From the NCBI GenBank assembly GCA_930367205.1, contig CAKNEZ010000002.1, forward strand, positions 1,742,745-1,806,744: 64,000 nucleotides of DNA, written 5' to 3'. The DNA comes from Acanthosoma haemorrhoidale (lineage: Eukaryota > Arthropoda > Insecta > Hemiptera > Acanthosomatidae). The notes below the pieces were generated by a model that was not told the DNA's origin, ran no database searches, and saw only the letters and a program-made list of their open reading frames with translations. Of this stretch, positions 7,047-16,750 are shown one piece after another (within the stretch, counting starts at the first letter, position 1; the number at the start of each line of letters is the position of its first letter). The translations under genes were made by a program, and so were the position numbers.

Positions 7047-9579
7047 GCAGTGGGAGTAGACCGGATTGCCATAACGAACCGGACCGTCACTTGGAACACT
7101 ACTCTCTATTCTCTCTCTGCACTGGCTTTGCAACTTTATTGAAACCGTGGTCTTCTCATTGAACTACTTCTGCATCTTTCTCTCCTTACCTCGCTATCTT
7201 TTAGTCCGGCGTTGTCAGACCAGACCCCAAATTTTCCTATTGGGAATCTCTGCCTTCGTCTGGCTAAAACTAGCATCTCCTTAGGAGAGACCTCTCCCTC
7301 GTGGACAATAGTTGCCCAGGCCCTACAAACTTACCTCGTAGCGTTTCCTACCAGTCTGCTTTTCTCCGGTTCACACTCGCATTTGGGATCCACACGGTTT
7401 TTGCCTACCCTTAGAAACCGAGTGTGAATTCGTGGTCATTCCGAGAGCACATAAACTACCTATAAACCTACCCTGTACCTCTTCTCCGGAACATAGTGCT
7501 TTGTAGGGGCACACACGTTCTAAAGATCTTATAGAGTCAGATCTAAGTGAATTGAACCTGCCTGCCGATTAGGTTGGCAGCCAGGGTGAAAGACCACAGG
7601 TTCCCCAGATATATCTCTTATTGGGCGCTCGCCGGACGGCGGCTAAGAGGTTGTGGTGACCCTAGCCCACGGCGGGCGTCTCCTCCCCACCTTGGGGATC
7701 CTCAAATCCGATAACGCCCGACCAAGATGAAGATATACATATTTAGTCATATTGTAGAATATATAGCTCGTAAAATTCTATTTAAACCAAGTTATTCAAA
7801 TGGCAAACAACATCTCTGGCTCAACACATTCATGCAATTATCCATAGAAATTGAAGTAGCATGGCCTATAGATATACTGTGGATGCCTCGTTATTATAAC
7901 TCCAAAAACTGGCCAGCAATCACGCCTCGAGTCAGCTCATCATCACCTATTAAACATCCATTCTGTCCGTACTGCTACTACATTGCATTAAGTTAGTCGC
8001 GGAGCCAGGGTTAGAGCTCTCTGCGAGCACTGATTCAGTTTCGAATCATTATTGCCGCGTTTAAAATTCGGGAAATCCTAAAAATTTTTATGATCTATAT
8101 TGGCAATTTTATTTTAGGATAGGAGGGGGGCCGTTCTCATAGCGCAATTAAAAATATCTTTTTTAAATAACTTTAAAAATTATCTAATATTGAAGGATTC
8201 AAATATCTTGTAACTATATAAATGCATTGTTGAAAAGAAAATCTCCTAGCAATACAAAAAAAAATTAAATTAATTTAGCGTTTTGCTGGCCTTGGAGAAA
8301 CTACGCCCATATGATTAGCAGAATATTCCTCGTAAAGACGTAATTTAATACACTACTCATATATGAATCCACGTTTATTGGCAATGCACGAAAAGAGCTG
8401 ACTGTTGTTCCTCAATCCTACTCTATTATCAGATATTCCTTTGGATCGCTACATTACTTAACATATTCAAACACAAATGCCTGCTTAAAACCCCCCTCCA
8501 GAATCCACAATACATTCTAACCGATAGGCCGCCTTAATTCGTTTAAGACTTTATGGAACATCAATGAGAAAAGCATTCCGAACCTCTACCCAAAGAGGAT
8601 CGAAGATTAATTTAACAGTAGGGCTCAATAAGGTATCGGGTGGTTTGTTTATGGAAACCACCCTTTGCCTGTTGGGCGAAGCCTAAAAGGCAACGAGTCC
8701 ACGGTTGTGCCTCCTGGGCGGACATGGAAACCAACGATATTACAAAAAGACTTATTTTTGAAAAGTTTTACATTTTATTTAAGTAAGGTGTAAGACTGTC
8801 TAAAACCTCAAAAAAATGTGCAACATATTGTTTCATTTTTTTATGAATCCTTTGAATTATATTCATTTTACGATCATAACTTTGGTTTCTTTCAATGATA
8901 GTACGTATTATAACAAAGTAACGGCTGGATCAATCAGAAGAAGTGATATATCTTCCGAAAATACTTAAAGAACATTAATATATTCAGTCCTCATTTGATA
9001 TCTATACATTTGTTTTATTATTCATTAGTGATTTCTTCCTGGAACACATTTAATTTATCTACCTAACGGGTCCTACAAATGTTGAGACGACTAAAGGCCC
9101 AATGTAATTGAAGTATAGTCAAAGGACCCATAGATTGTTGTTGGCAACAAAAAAAGTGAGGAATTTGGGTCAGCTTAAAATTGCCCTTCGCCAGTAAGGC
9201 TTTAGCTATACTAAAACTAAATACATCGTAATATGAGTTGGCTATCTTTTCAATTCACAATTGGCTACAGTACATTACTAAGAAGTATGTTACTGTGGTT
9301 TTCATTGAGCAACAGCAACATTGATAAGTAATTATTTATTATAAGCAATTATCCATTGCACGCAAACGTTTTTTTTTGTCCCAGAGATCGATTACATCAC
9401 CTACATTCGATAATTCACTAACTGAAACTAAAAATTCGCAATCAACAAAAAAAAAGTCTTCATTGATTCTTTATAAGATTGTTGTGGCCACCTCTTAATT
9501 ATAAATAAATAAATGTTCCCCTCTTCTCGAATCATATCATACCTGTCTATGTTTCAATATTGGTTGTTAATAATGATTA
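6961..9579 (+). repeat. Macrosatellite unit U3 (complete, 2619 bp)
   Basis: The 89-codon ORF is at 7727-7996. The 62-codon ORF starting at 9233 is stopped by TAA at codon 33. Its distal half carries two markers, ACGATCATAAC (others ACGTACATAAC) and a one-base loss in CCAACCGAT, that are otherwise found together only in U6-U9. It lacks the VDILR marker of those units, so it looks recombinant. The candidate GTAAGT donor site seen in other units is GTACGT here. Confidence 0.97.
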
Positions 9580-9665
9580 TGACGTCAGTGAGTGTAGGGG
9601 GGGGAGCTAGTGTGGTGGGGGCCCATCCCGACTTCTTCTAGCCACTTGGTGGCCCGGCTATATAA
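9569..9665 (+). promoter_or_regulatory. CRE/TATA module entering U4, poly(A) signal lost
   Basis: The hexamer at 9569-9574 is AATAAT instead of AATAAA. The CRE (9580-9587), G8 and TATATAA (9659-9665) are intact, while the E-box-like palindrome has one change (CCACTTGGTGG). Read-through from U3 into U4 would be expected if the hexamer is used. Confidence 0.65.
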
Positions 9666-12198
9666 GCAGTGGGAGTAGACTGGATTGCCATAACGAACCG
9701 GACCGTCACTTGGAACACTACTCTCTATTCTCTCTCTGCACTGGCTTTGCAACTTTATTGAAACCGTGGTCTTCTCATTGAACTACTTCTGCATCTTTCT
9801 CTCCTTACCTCGCTATCTTTTAGTCCGGCGTTGTCAGACCAGACCCCAAATTTTCCTATTGGGAATCTCTGCCTTCGTCTGGCTAAAACTAGCATCTCCT
9901 TAGGAGAGACCTCTCCCTCGTGGACAATAGTTGCCCAGGCCCTACAAACTTACCTCGTAGCGTTTCCTACCAGTCTGCTTTTCTCCGGTTCACACTCGCA
10001 TTTGGGATCCACACGGTTTTTGCCTACCCTGAGAAACCGAGTGTGAATTCGTGGTCATTCCGAGAGCACATAAACTACCTATAAACCTACCCTGTACCTC
10101 TTCTCCGGAACATAGTGCTTTGTAGGGGCACACACGTTCTAAAGATCTTATAGAGTCAGATCTAAGTGAATTGAACCTGCCTGCCGATTAGGTTGGCAGC
10201 CAGGGTGAAAGACCACAGGTTCCCAAGATTTATCTCTTATTGGGCGCTCGCCGGAGGCGGCTAAGAGGTTGTGGTGACCCTAGCCCACGGCGGGCGTCTC
10301 CTCCCCACCTTGGGGATCCTCAAATCCGATAACGCCCGACCAAGATGAAGATATACATATTTAGTCATATTGTAGAATATATAGCTCGTAAAATTCTATT
10401 TAAACCAAGTTATTCAAATGGCAAACAACATCTCTGGCTCAACACATTCATGCAATTATCCATAGAAATTGAAGTAGCATGGCCTGTAGATATACTGCGG
10501 ATGCCTCGTTATTATAACTCCAAAAACTGGCCAGCAATCACGCCTCGAGTCAGCTCATCATCACCTATTAAACCTCCATTCTGTCCGTACTGCTACTACA
10601 TTGCATTAAGTTAGTCGCGGAGCCAGGGTTAGAGCTCTCTGCGAACACTGATTCAGTTTCGAATCATTATTGTCGCGTTTAAAATTCGGGAAATCCTAAA
10701 AATTTTTATGATCTATATTGGCAATTTTATTTTAGGATAGGAGGGGGGCCGTTCTCATAGCGCAATTAAAAATATCTTTTTTAAATAACTTTAAAAATTA
10801 TCTAATATTGAAGGATTCAAATATCTTGTAACTATATAAATGCATTGTTGAAAAGAAAATCTCCTAGCAATACAAAAAAAAATTAAATTAATTTAGCGTT
10901 TTGCTGGCCTTGGAGAAACTACGCCCATATGATTAGCAGAATATTCCTCGTAAAAACGTAATTTAATACACTACTCATATATGAATCCACGTTTATTGGC
11001 AATGCACGAAAAGAGCTGACTGTTGTTCCTCAATCCTACTCTATTATCAGATATTCCTTTGGATCGCTACATTACTTAACATATTCAAACACAAATGCCT
11101 GCTTAAAACCCCCCTCCAGAATCCACAATACATTCTAACCGATAGGCCGCCTTAATTCGTTTAAGACTTTATGGAACATCCATGACAAAAGCATTCCGAA
11201 CCTCTACCCAAAGAGGATCGAAGATTAATTTAACAGTAGGGCTCAACAAGGTATCGGGTGGTTTGTTTATGGAAACCACCCTTTGCCTGTTGGGCGAAGC
11301 CTAAAAGGCAACGAGTCCACGGTTGTGCCTCCTGGGCGGACATGGAAACCAACCGATATTACAAAAAGACTTATTTTTGAAAAGTTTTACATTTTATTTA
11401 AGTAAGGTGTAAGACTGTCTAAAACCTCAAAAAAATGTGCAACATATTGTTTCATTTTTTTATGAATCCTTTGAATTATATTCATTTTACGTACATAACT
11501 TTGGTTTCTTTCAATGATAGTAAGTATTATAACAAAGTAAAGGCTGGATCAATCAGAGGAAGTGATATATCTTCCGAAAATACTTAAAGAACATTAATAT
11601 ATTCAGTCCTCATTTGATATCTATACATTTGTTTTTTTATTCATTAGTGATTTCTTCCTGGAATACATTTAATTTTTCTACCTAACGGGTCCTACAAATG
11701 TTGAGACGACTAAAGGCCCAATGTAATTGAAGTATAGTCAAAGGACCCATAGATTGTTGTTGGCAACAAAAAAAGTGAGGAATTTGGGTCAGCTTAAAAT
11801 TGCCCTTCGCCAGTAAGGCTTTAGCTATACTAAAACTAAATACATCGTAATATGAGTTGGCTATCTTTTCAATTCACAATTGGCTACAGTACATTACTAA
11901 GAAGTATGTTACTGTGGTTTTCATTGAGCAACAGCAACATTGATAAGCAATTATTTATTATAAGCAATTATCCATTGCACGCAAACGTTTTTTTTTGTCC
12001 CAGAGATCGATTACATCACCTACATTCGATAATTCACTAACTGAAACTAAAAATTCGCAATCAACAAAAAAAAAGTCTTCATTGATTCTTTATAAGATTG
12101 TTGTGGCCACCTCTTAATTATAAATAATTAAATGTTCCCCTCTTCTCGAATCATATTATACCTGTCTATGTTTCAATATTGGTTGTTAATAAAGATTA
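9580..12198 (+). repeat. Macrosatellite unit U4 (complete, 2619 bp)
   Basis: ORFs at 10345-10614 and 11852-12040. The 89-codon ORF has the VDILR variant (also in U6-U9 and U11), but the distal half has the common TACATAAC and CCAACCGAT markers, the mirror image of U3. One base is missing from the loop of the CGCC/GGCG hairpin. The leader junction reads TAGACTGGATTG, as in U20 and U21. Confidence 0.97.
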
Positions 12199-12285
12199 TG
12201 ACGTCAGTGAGTGTAGGGGGGGGGAGATAGTGTGGTGGGGGCCCATCCCGACTTCTTCTAGCCACCTGGTGGCCCGGCTATATAA
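12188..12285 (+). promoter_or_regulatory. Poly(A)/CRE/TATA module of U5, upstream of LINE
   Basis: AATAAA 12188-12193, CRE 12199-12206, G9, then AGATAG where other units have AGCTAG, and TATATAA 12279-12285. The LINE begins at 12313, 34 bp from the first T of the TATA box, so this promoter could drive transcription into the LINE from about its first base. Confidence 0.7.
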
Positions 12286-12312
12286 GCAGTGGGAGTAGAC
12301 CGGATTGCCATA
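12199..12312 (+). repeat. Macrosatellite unit U5, part before the LINE
   Basis: Promoter segment of U5, cut by the LINE. The last 12 bases (12301-12312) are the left copy of the target-site duplication. Joined across the insertion, U5 would be about 2622 bp. Confidence 0.95.
12301..12312 (+). repeat. LINE target-site duplication, left copy
   Basis: CGGATTGCCATA, identical to 16751-16762 directly after the poly(A) tail. The uninterrupted sequence is present in the other units, which proves the insertion and its boundaries to within a base or two. Confidence 0.95.
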
Positions 12313-12538
12313 CGTGCAGTGTTAGCAGCCGTTGTGTCAACATCTCCCGACTTGATCCAGCAGCCATCTTTCCTCGACGCCATTACCACGCTACGCCTGT
12401 TCATAGCGTCTCAAGTGACGCCTATTAAGGTAAACTTTTTAAACCTTTTGCTAGTGCAGTGTTTTTTCGAGCATTAAATGGGGTCGGTTCCCCAATAGAA
12501 AGAATTTTACTGTTAATTTGTAAACTCTTATCGGAACA
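12313..12538 (+). other. LINE 5' UTR
   Basis: 226 bp with no ORF. Jockey-clade elements usually carry a TATA-less internal promoter at their 5' end. The start here (CGTGCAGTG) contains a CAGT core that could serve as an initiator, but I cannot show promoter function. The intact 5' end argues against the truncation common among LINE copies. Confidence 0.6.
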
Positions 12539-13831
12539 ATGGAGATGGAAGTGGACGCTTCCAGGAAGCGACCGGCTACCCTAACAGCCACCACGGACAG
12601 TGAAGACGAGGGTTTCGAATACCCTAAAATTACTGTCAAGGTTCAGCGACCTAATAGATCGAAAAACCCGACGAAGATCGGGAACAAATTTCAGGCTCTT
12701 GCGAGCGAGACGCCAGAAATCATAAACCCCACAGCTCCAGTGACTAGGAAGCCACCGCCAATTGTTGTCTCGGGAGAGACAACAACCGATTTGACGCACC
12801 AGCTCAAAAAAGCTAATATAAATAGTTTCGCCCTCAGGAAGACGAAGGAGGGTGTTACAATTTACCCTGATCAGGAAGAGGATCGAGTAAAGATATTGGC
12901 CTTACTCGAAACTGGCGGGAAGGAGTACCACTCATTTGCCCCAAGAGGCGGCAAAAGAAACAATAAATACTTAATTCTCGGACTTGATGTCCAGGAGGAC
13001 ATCAAGGAAATTTCAGACGTAATAAAAGATAACATCCCGGAAGTCGTCGATGTGCGACGTCTTAGAAAAAGTGACCCAACCGGTCGCAAACAGGACATTG
13101 CGCCAGTGCTGGTAACAGCTAATGCCAGTGTCACGTTGAAGTCAATGAAAAAGATACGCGCCATTAACCACGTCATAGTTCGTGTCGTGACGTTCAAGGA
13201 GCAGAGAGGCGCCCCACAATGCCATCGATGTCAAGAATTCGGCCACACACGAAACCACTGTGGCCGGAAATTAAAGTGTGTTAGATGTGCGGGACCCCAC
13301 GAGGTAGTGCAATGTCCGAGGAATGATTCAACCCCGCTCAAGTGCTCCAACTGTGGCGAGGCTCACCCGGCGTCCTACAGAGGCTGCACAAAGCGAAAAG
13401 AAATACTAGCCAGAATGAAGCCAGCCCTCGACAGAATGCAGCCCCAGCAGAAGAGGCGCCGCCCAGACGTGCCACTCACGAGACCTGCTCCACCGCCATC
13501 TATACCCGCCTGGCAGAACCCGCTCTTCAAGCTCTTTCAAGCTAGAGATGAAGAAACGGCTCATCCTTCGAAGACGAGAGCAGCCCCCTCCACGTCAAGA
13601 GCTGCCCCCTCCACGTCAAGAGCTGCCCCCTCCACGTCAAGAACTGCCCCCAGAACTTCGCAGGACACTCCGGAAAATAACAATTGTGAGTACCTAGATC
13701 CTAGGCTTAAGTTTCTTACAAACGACCAGCGTAAAGACCTTGAATGTGCACCGAAATGGGTAACTGCCCTAGTCGACTTCTGTAGCCAAATGCTCATGGC
13801 TATGATATCTGGTAAACATCAACAATGGTAG
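12539..13831 (+). CDS. LINE ORF1, gag-like CCHC protein
   Basis: A 430-residue RNA-binding protein expected to coat the LINE RNA and form the cytoplasmic particle. Its N-terminal third is charged and low in complexity. The middle part (about residues 95-225) matches the position of the RRM-like region of Jockey ORF1 proteins. Three zinc knuckles follow at about 228-283: CX2CX4HX4C, CX2CX3HX4C and CX2CX3HX6C, the arrangement typical of this group. The tail includes a short tandem peptide repeat encoded by an 18-bp minisatellite. The start ATG sits in ACAATGG, a fair context. The stop overlaps the ORF2 start in ATGGTAG, so ORF2 is probably translated by reinitiation. No breaks are visible. Confidence 0.93.
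   Translation: MEMEVDASRKRPATLTATTDSEDEGFEYPKITVKVQRPNRSKNPTKIGNKFQALASETPEIINPTAPVTRKPPPIVVSGETTTDLTHQLKKANINSFALRKTKEGVTIYPDQEEDRVKILALLETGGKEYHSFAPRGGKRNNKYLILGLDVQEDIKEISDVIKDNIPEVVDVRRLRKSDPTGRKQDIAPVLVTANASVTLKSMKKIRAINHVIVRVVTFKEQRGAPQCHRCQEFGHTRNHCGRKLKCVRCAGPHEVVQCPRNDSTPLKCSNCGEAHPASYRGCTKRKEILARMKPALDRMQPQQKRRRPDVPLTRPAPPPSIPAWQNPLFKLFQARDEETAHPSKTRAAPSTSRAAPSTSRAAPSTSRTAPRTSQDTPENNNCEYLDPRLKFLTNDQRKDLECAPKWVTALVDFCSQMLMAMISGKHQQW
13577..13647 (+). repeat. 18-bp minisatellite inside LINE ORF1
   Basis: About four tandem copies of an 18-bp unit encoding AAPSTSR-like hexamers; the first three are almost identical and the last is diverged. The length is a multiple of three, so the frame is kept. 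It probably arose by replication slippage within the element. Confidence 0.85.
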
Positions 13832-16449
13832 ATTACCAAGTTTTAAATTTTAACGTTGATGGTCTCCTGACCAAAATAGATGAGGTAGAAGTGCTGCTAG
13901 CGCTCTACCGACCAGATATTGTAGTTTTGACAGACACTAGGGTATCTGCACAATCGTTCCACATTAAAGGTTATTCAACTGCCATTGAAAGGGTTAACGG
14001 ATATGGAGGCGTTCTAATTGCAATACGCCTTGGTATCAATTGGAAGAAAGTGGCTTCACCACTGACTACAACTGATCCCAAGCTTCACCACTTAACAGTT
14101 AAGGTAAATTTGGGGAGACCCATTTACCTTACCGCTCTATACAGGAGACCGTACGCATCTCTCCAGGAGTACTCAGCCCTGCTACACGCATGTTCGCAGA
14201 GATCTAACCACTGGGTGGTAGGAGATCTCAATGCGAGACACACGATGTGGTATAACATCGCAACAAACATGGCTGGGAGACTCCTGTTGAGAACGCCGTT
14301 TACGGTCGTTCACCCCCAGACTTTTACTTTTCGACATAGAAGTAACCCGCAGGCTACTTCAACGATTGACTTACTACTGACAAAACAACCCCACCGTATC
14401 ACTAGTTGCACCGCCCTTGACTTTATTACGTCTGACCACAGGCCAGTACTGTATGCAGTGGATGGTAAAGTGGCGACCCTTCGCCCCACGAGATACGACT
14501 ACCGTCGTGCTGACTGGGATCTGTATCGGTCGCAAATTTACCATAACCTGCATACGGTGCCAGTTCTCCGCACGAAAGAGGAAGTAGATCTTCAACTTAC
14601 TTTCATAACTGATGTGATCATAGACGCAGCAAACACTGCGATCCCGAAGTACACTCCCATGCCACCGTCTCTGCGACCACCTCCAGACCACATTCTTAAA
14701 ATTATTGCCTTGCGCCATACTTGGAAGAATAGATGGTACAGGACGAGAGATCAGCAAGCCAAGGTCGTTGTGAATTCTCTCACAACGCAAATCCGGGGCT
14801 TGATGAAACTCTGGAAAACAGCCCAGTGGCATGAGAAACTTCGTAGCACTCACGGAGATCACAGAAAGTTTTGGAAGCTGTTGAAGACTACAAAAGGCAA
14901 GACAGCCACTGTCCGTCTTCACGAAGGCGACAATGTTCTGACTGCTGAGCAACAGGCAACAAAACTGGCCGACCACTACGCTAGGGATATTTCGGCTAGG
15001 ACGGGATACTACCACATGCCTCCTCCGGTAGATGCTGAACAGAACCACATGTTTGTATCACCGAAGCAGCTCAAGGCGATTCTTCGCCGGTGTCAGGGAA
15101 ACCGAGCACCAGGGCACGACGGGATACAAACAGTGCTGCTCAAACAAATGCCGAGGAGAGGGATAGTACAACTAGCAAACTTATACAACTCTTGTATAAG
15201 ATTGCGGTACTTTCCTGACACATGGAAACAAGCCATCTTGTTTCCATTACTAAAGCCAGCCAAAAGTGGAGATCACCCAGCCGACTACCGCCCGATCAGT
15301 CTGCTACCACAGATGGGGAAAATCTTTGAGAAAATTCTTTTGAATTATCTCAAAGATTACTGCTCGGAAAATGATATCATTCCGCCAGAGCAGACTGGAT
15401 TCCAATCCAGTATGAGCGCAGAGCACCCCCTTCTGAAGGTGCAGTCAGAAGTTAGCCATAACATGAATAGAAACATAGCCACGGCTATGATTTCCATTGA
15501 TTGCACCCAAGCATTCGACTCGGTGTCTCACGGGACACTGTGTCAAATGCTCTGCGACCGGGAATGCCCGGAACAACTATATTCAATTCTGGCTAGCTTC
15601 CTGAAAAACAGATCGCTGCGGGTGCGGGTGGGTGATAGCTTCTCCGAAGCTGTGCCACTTACCTGTGGAGTACCCCAAGGCGCCGTCTTATCCCCTGTAC
15701 TATTCAACGTATACACGTCTGAGATTGTCGGAGCCCGCTACAAAAATACCACAGTTACTGCTTTCGCAGATGACATAGCGGTGTACAGCAGCAGCATGAG
15801 TGCCAAGGTAGCTCTAAGACAGGCTGAAGCAGCCTGTAACCAGATCAGTGAGAGATTGGGGAGACTCAATATCTCTGTAAACGCGGGTAAGACTGACTGT
15901 GCAATTTTCTCTTTTCAAAAGGGAAAAAGCCCGCTCCCTACTAGTTACATAGTAGGAACGAAGCAAAATTCACCAGCCAACGACCTAGTATATCTGGGAA
16001 TTAAAATGGACAGACACCTCCATTTTAGTAACCATTTTGCGAAGAAGTTGAAGCATACACGCATGAAGTCTTACCGGCTTACGCACTTATTGACTTCCCC
16101 CAATCTATCACTGCGTCTCAAGCTACTGATTTACAAGAGCATACTCAGGCCTACTCTGCTGTATGGTGCACCGCTATTTCGTTATCTGACGTATACGACA
16201 GCTAAGAAACTCCAACAATTCCAAAACGGTATACTGATGAAAGTGGTCAGAGGTACTTCATTCGAGCAGCGACGGAACAGTGAGCTGCATGAGATATTTG
16301 AGCTGCCTACGGTGGATGAATTCATCCAGCGTAGACATATCAAATTTTTCGACTCATTACAATATTTGACAAACCCAGTGTTTAACACTATAACCCCCGC
16401 TCCGTTCCCCCAACGATGGCAGGACGCTGTCGCGGCTGGAACACTCTAG
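13825..16449 (+). CDS. LINE ORF2, APE endonuclease and reverse transcriptase
   Basis: An 874-residue protein that nicks target DNA and reverse-transcribes the LINE RNA at the nick. Endonuclease: Asn at 8 and 10, GGV at 61-63, GDLN at 133-136, SDH at 203-205. Reverse transcriptase: DYRPISLL from 487, motif A Asp 559 with AFD at 563-565, GVPQG at 615-619, FADD at 647-650, YLG thumb motif near 721. Length is normal for Jockey ORF2 and there is no RNase H. The ATG overlaps the ORF1 stop. One oddity: the usual catalytic Glu of the endonuclease (the ET of QETH-like motifs) is Asp 37, in VVLTDTRV. That may lower or abolish nicking, or may be tolerated in this lineage. The frame is otherwise intact. 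Confidence 0.95.
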   Translation: MVDYQVLNFNVDGLLTKIDEVEVLLALYRPDIVVLTDTRVSAQSFHIKGYSTAIERVNGYGGVLIAIRLGINWKKVASPLTTTDPKLHHLTVKVNLGRPIYLTALYRRPYASLQEYSALLHACSQRSNHWVVGDLNARHTMWYNIATNMAGRLLLRTPFTVVHPQTFTFRHRSNPQATSTIDLLLTKQPHRITSCTALDFITSDHRPVLYAVDGKVATLRPTRYDYRRADWDLYRSQIYHNLHTVPVLRTKEEVDLQLTFITDVIIDAANTAIPKYTPMPPSLRPPPDHILKIIALRHTWKNRWYRTRDQQAKVVVNSLTTQIRGLMKLWKTAQWHEKLRSTHGDHRKFWKLLKTTKGKTATVRLHEGDNVLTAEQQATKLADHYARDISARTGYYHMPPPVDAEQNHMFVSPKQLKAILRRCQGNRAPGHDGIQTVLLKQMPRRGIVQLANLYNSCIRLRYFPDTWKQAILFPLLKPAKSGDHPADYRPISLLPQMGKIFEKILLNYLKDYCSENDIIPPEQTGFQSSMSAEHPLLKVQSEVSHNMNRNIATAMISIDCTQAFDSVSHGTLCQMLCDRECPEQLYSILASFLKNRSLRVRVGDSFSEAVPLTCGVPQGAVLSPVLFNVYTSEIVGARYKNTTVTAFADDIAVYSSSMSAKVALRQAEAACNQISERLGRLNISVNAGKTDCAIFSFQKGKSPLPTSYIVGTKQNSPANDLVYLGIKMDRHLHFSNHFAKKLKHTRMKSYRLTHLLTSPNLSLRLKLLIYKSILRPTLLYGAPLFRYLTYTTAKKLQQFQNGILMKVVRGTSFEQRRNSELHEIFELPTVDEFIQRRHIKFFDSLQYLTNPVFNTITPAPFPQRWQDAVAAGTL

Positions 16450-16750
16450 TCCTAGGTTCTAGGTAGAGATTTAGTTTGTTGTGTTTTGTTTAGTTGTTTT
16501 GTTTTGTTCCTAGTGTTTAGTGTTGGTGTTGGTGACAAAAAGAAGGTGAGCCTCATCACCTAGTGTTGTATAAGAACGATGAACTTTTAACAACAATAAA
16601 AATTTTATTATATTATGCACTCCGCCAAATGCATGTAAATGCAGAAAGAGGAAAAATATGTAATCCAATTATTTTATTATTTATTTTCTGTACATTGTAT
16701 TATTTTATTGAGGTTTTGAAATAAAAAAAAAAAAAAAAAAAAAAAAAAAA
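16450..16750 (+). other. LINE 3' UTR and poly(A) tail
   Basis: About 270 bp with GT-rich and T-rich tracts after the ORF2 stop. An AATAAA lies at 16595 and a second directly abuts the tail at about 16720. The tail is 28 uninterrupted A residues (16723-16750), which suggests little time since insertion. Confidence 0.9.

Larger units (their letters stand above)
12313..16750 (+). mobile_element. Full-length Jockey-type LINE retrotransposon
   Basis: A 4438-bp non-LTR retrotransposon inserted in the same sense as the array. Order: 5' UTR (12313-12538), ORF1 nucleic-acid-binding protein, ORF2 with APE endonuclease and reverse transcriptase, short 3' UTR and a pure A tail. No RNase H domain follows the reverse transcriptase, and ORF1 has three CCHC knuckles, both typical of the Jockey clade. 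Both ORFs are open from end to end, the A tail is uninterrupted and the duplications are perfect, so the insertion looks recent. Possible loss of activity is discussed at ORF2. Confidence 0.95.

Noticed and set aside
14374..15048. Long minus-strand frame of 224 codons inside LINE ORF2, and others at 12871-13197 and 13561-13797
   Set aside because: They are shadows of well-supported plus-strand ORFs and have no recognisable domain.
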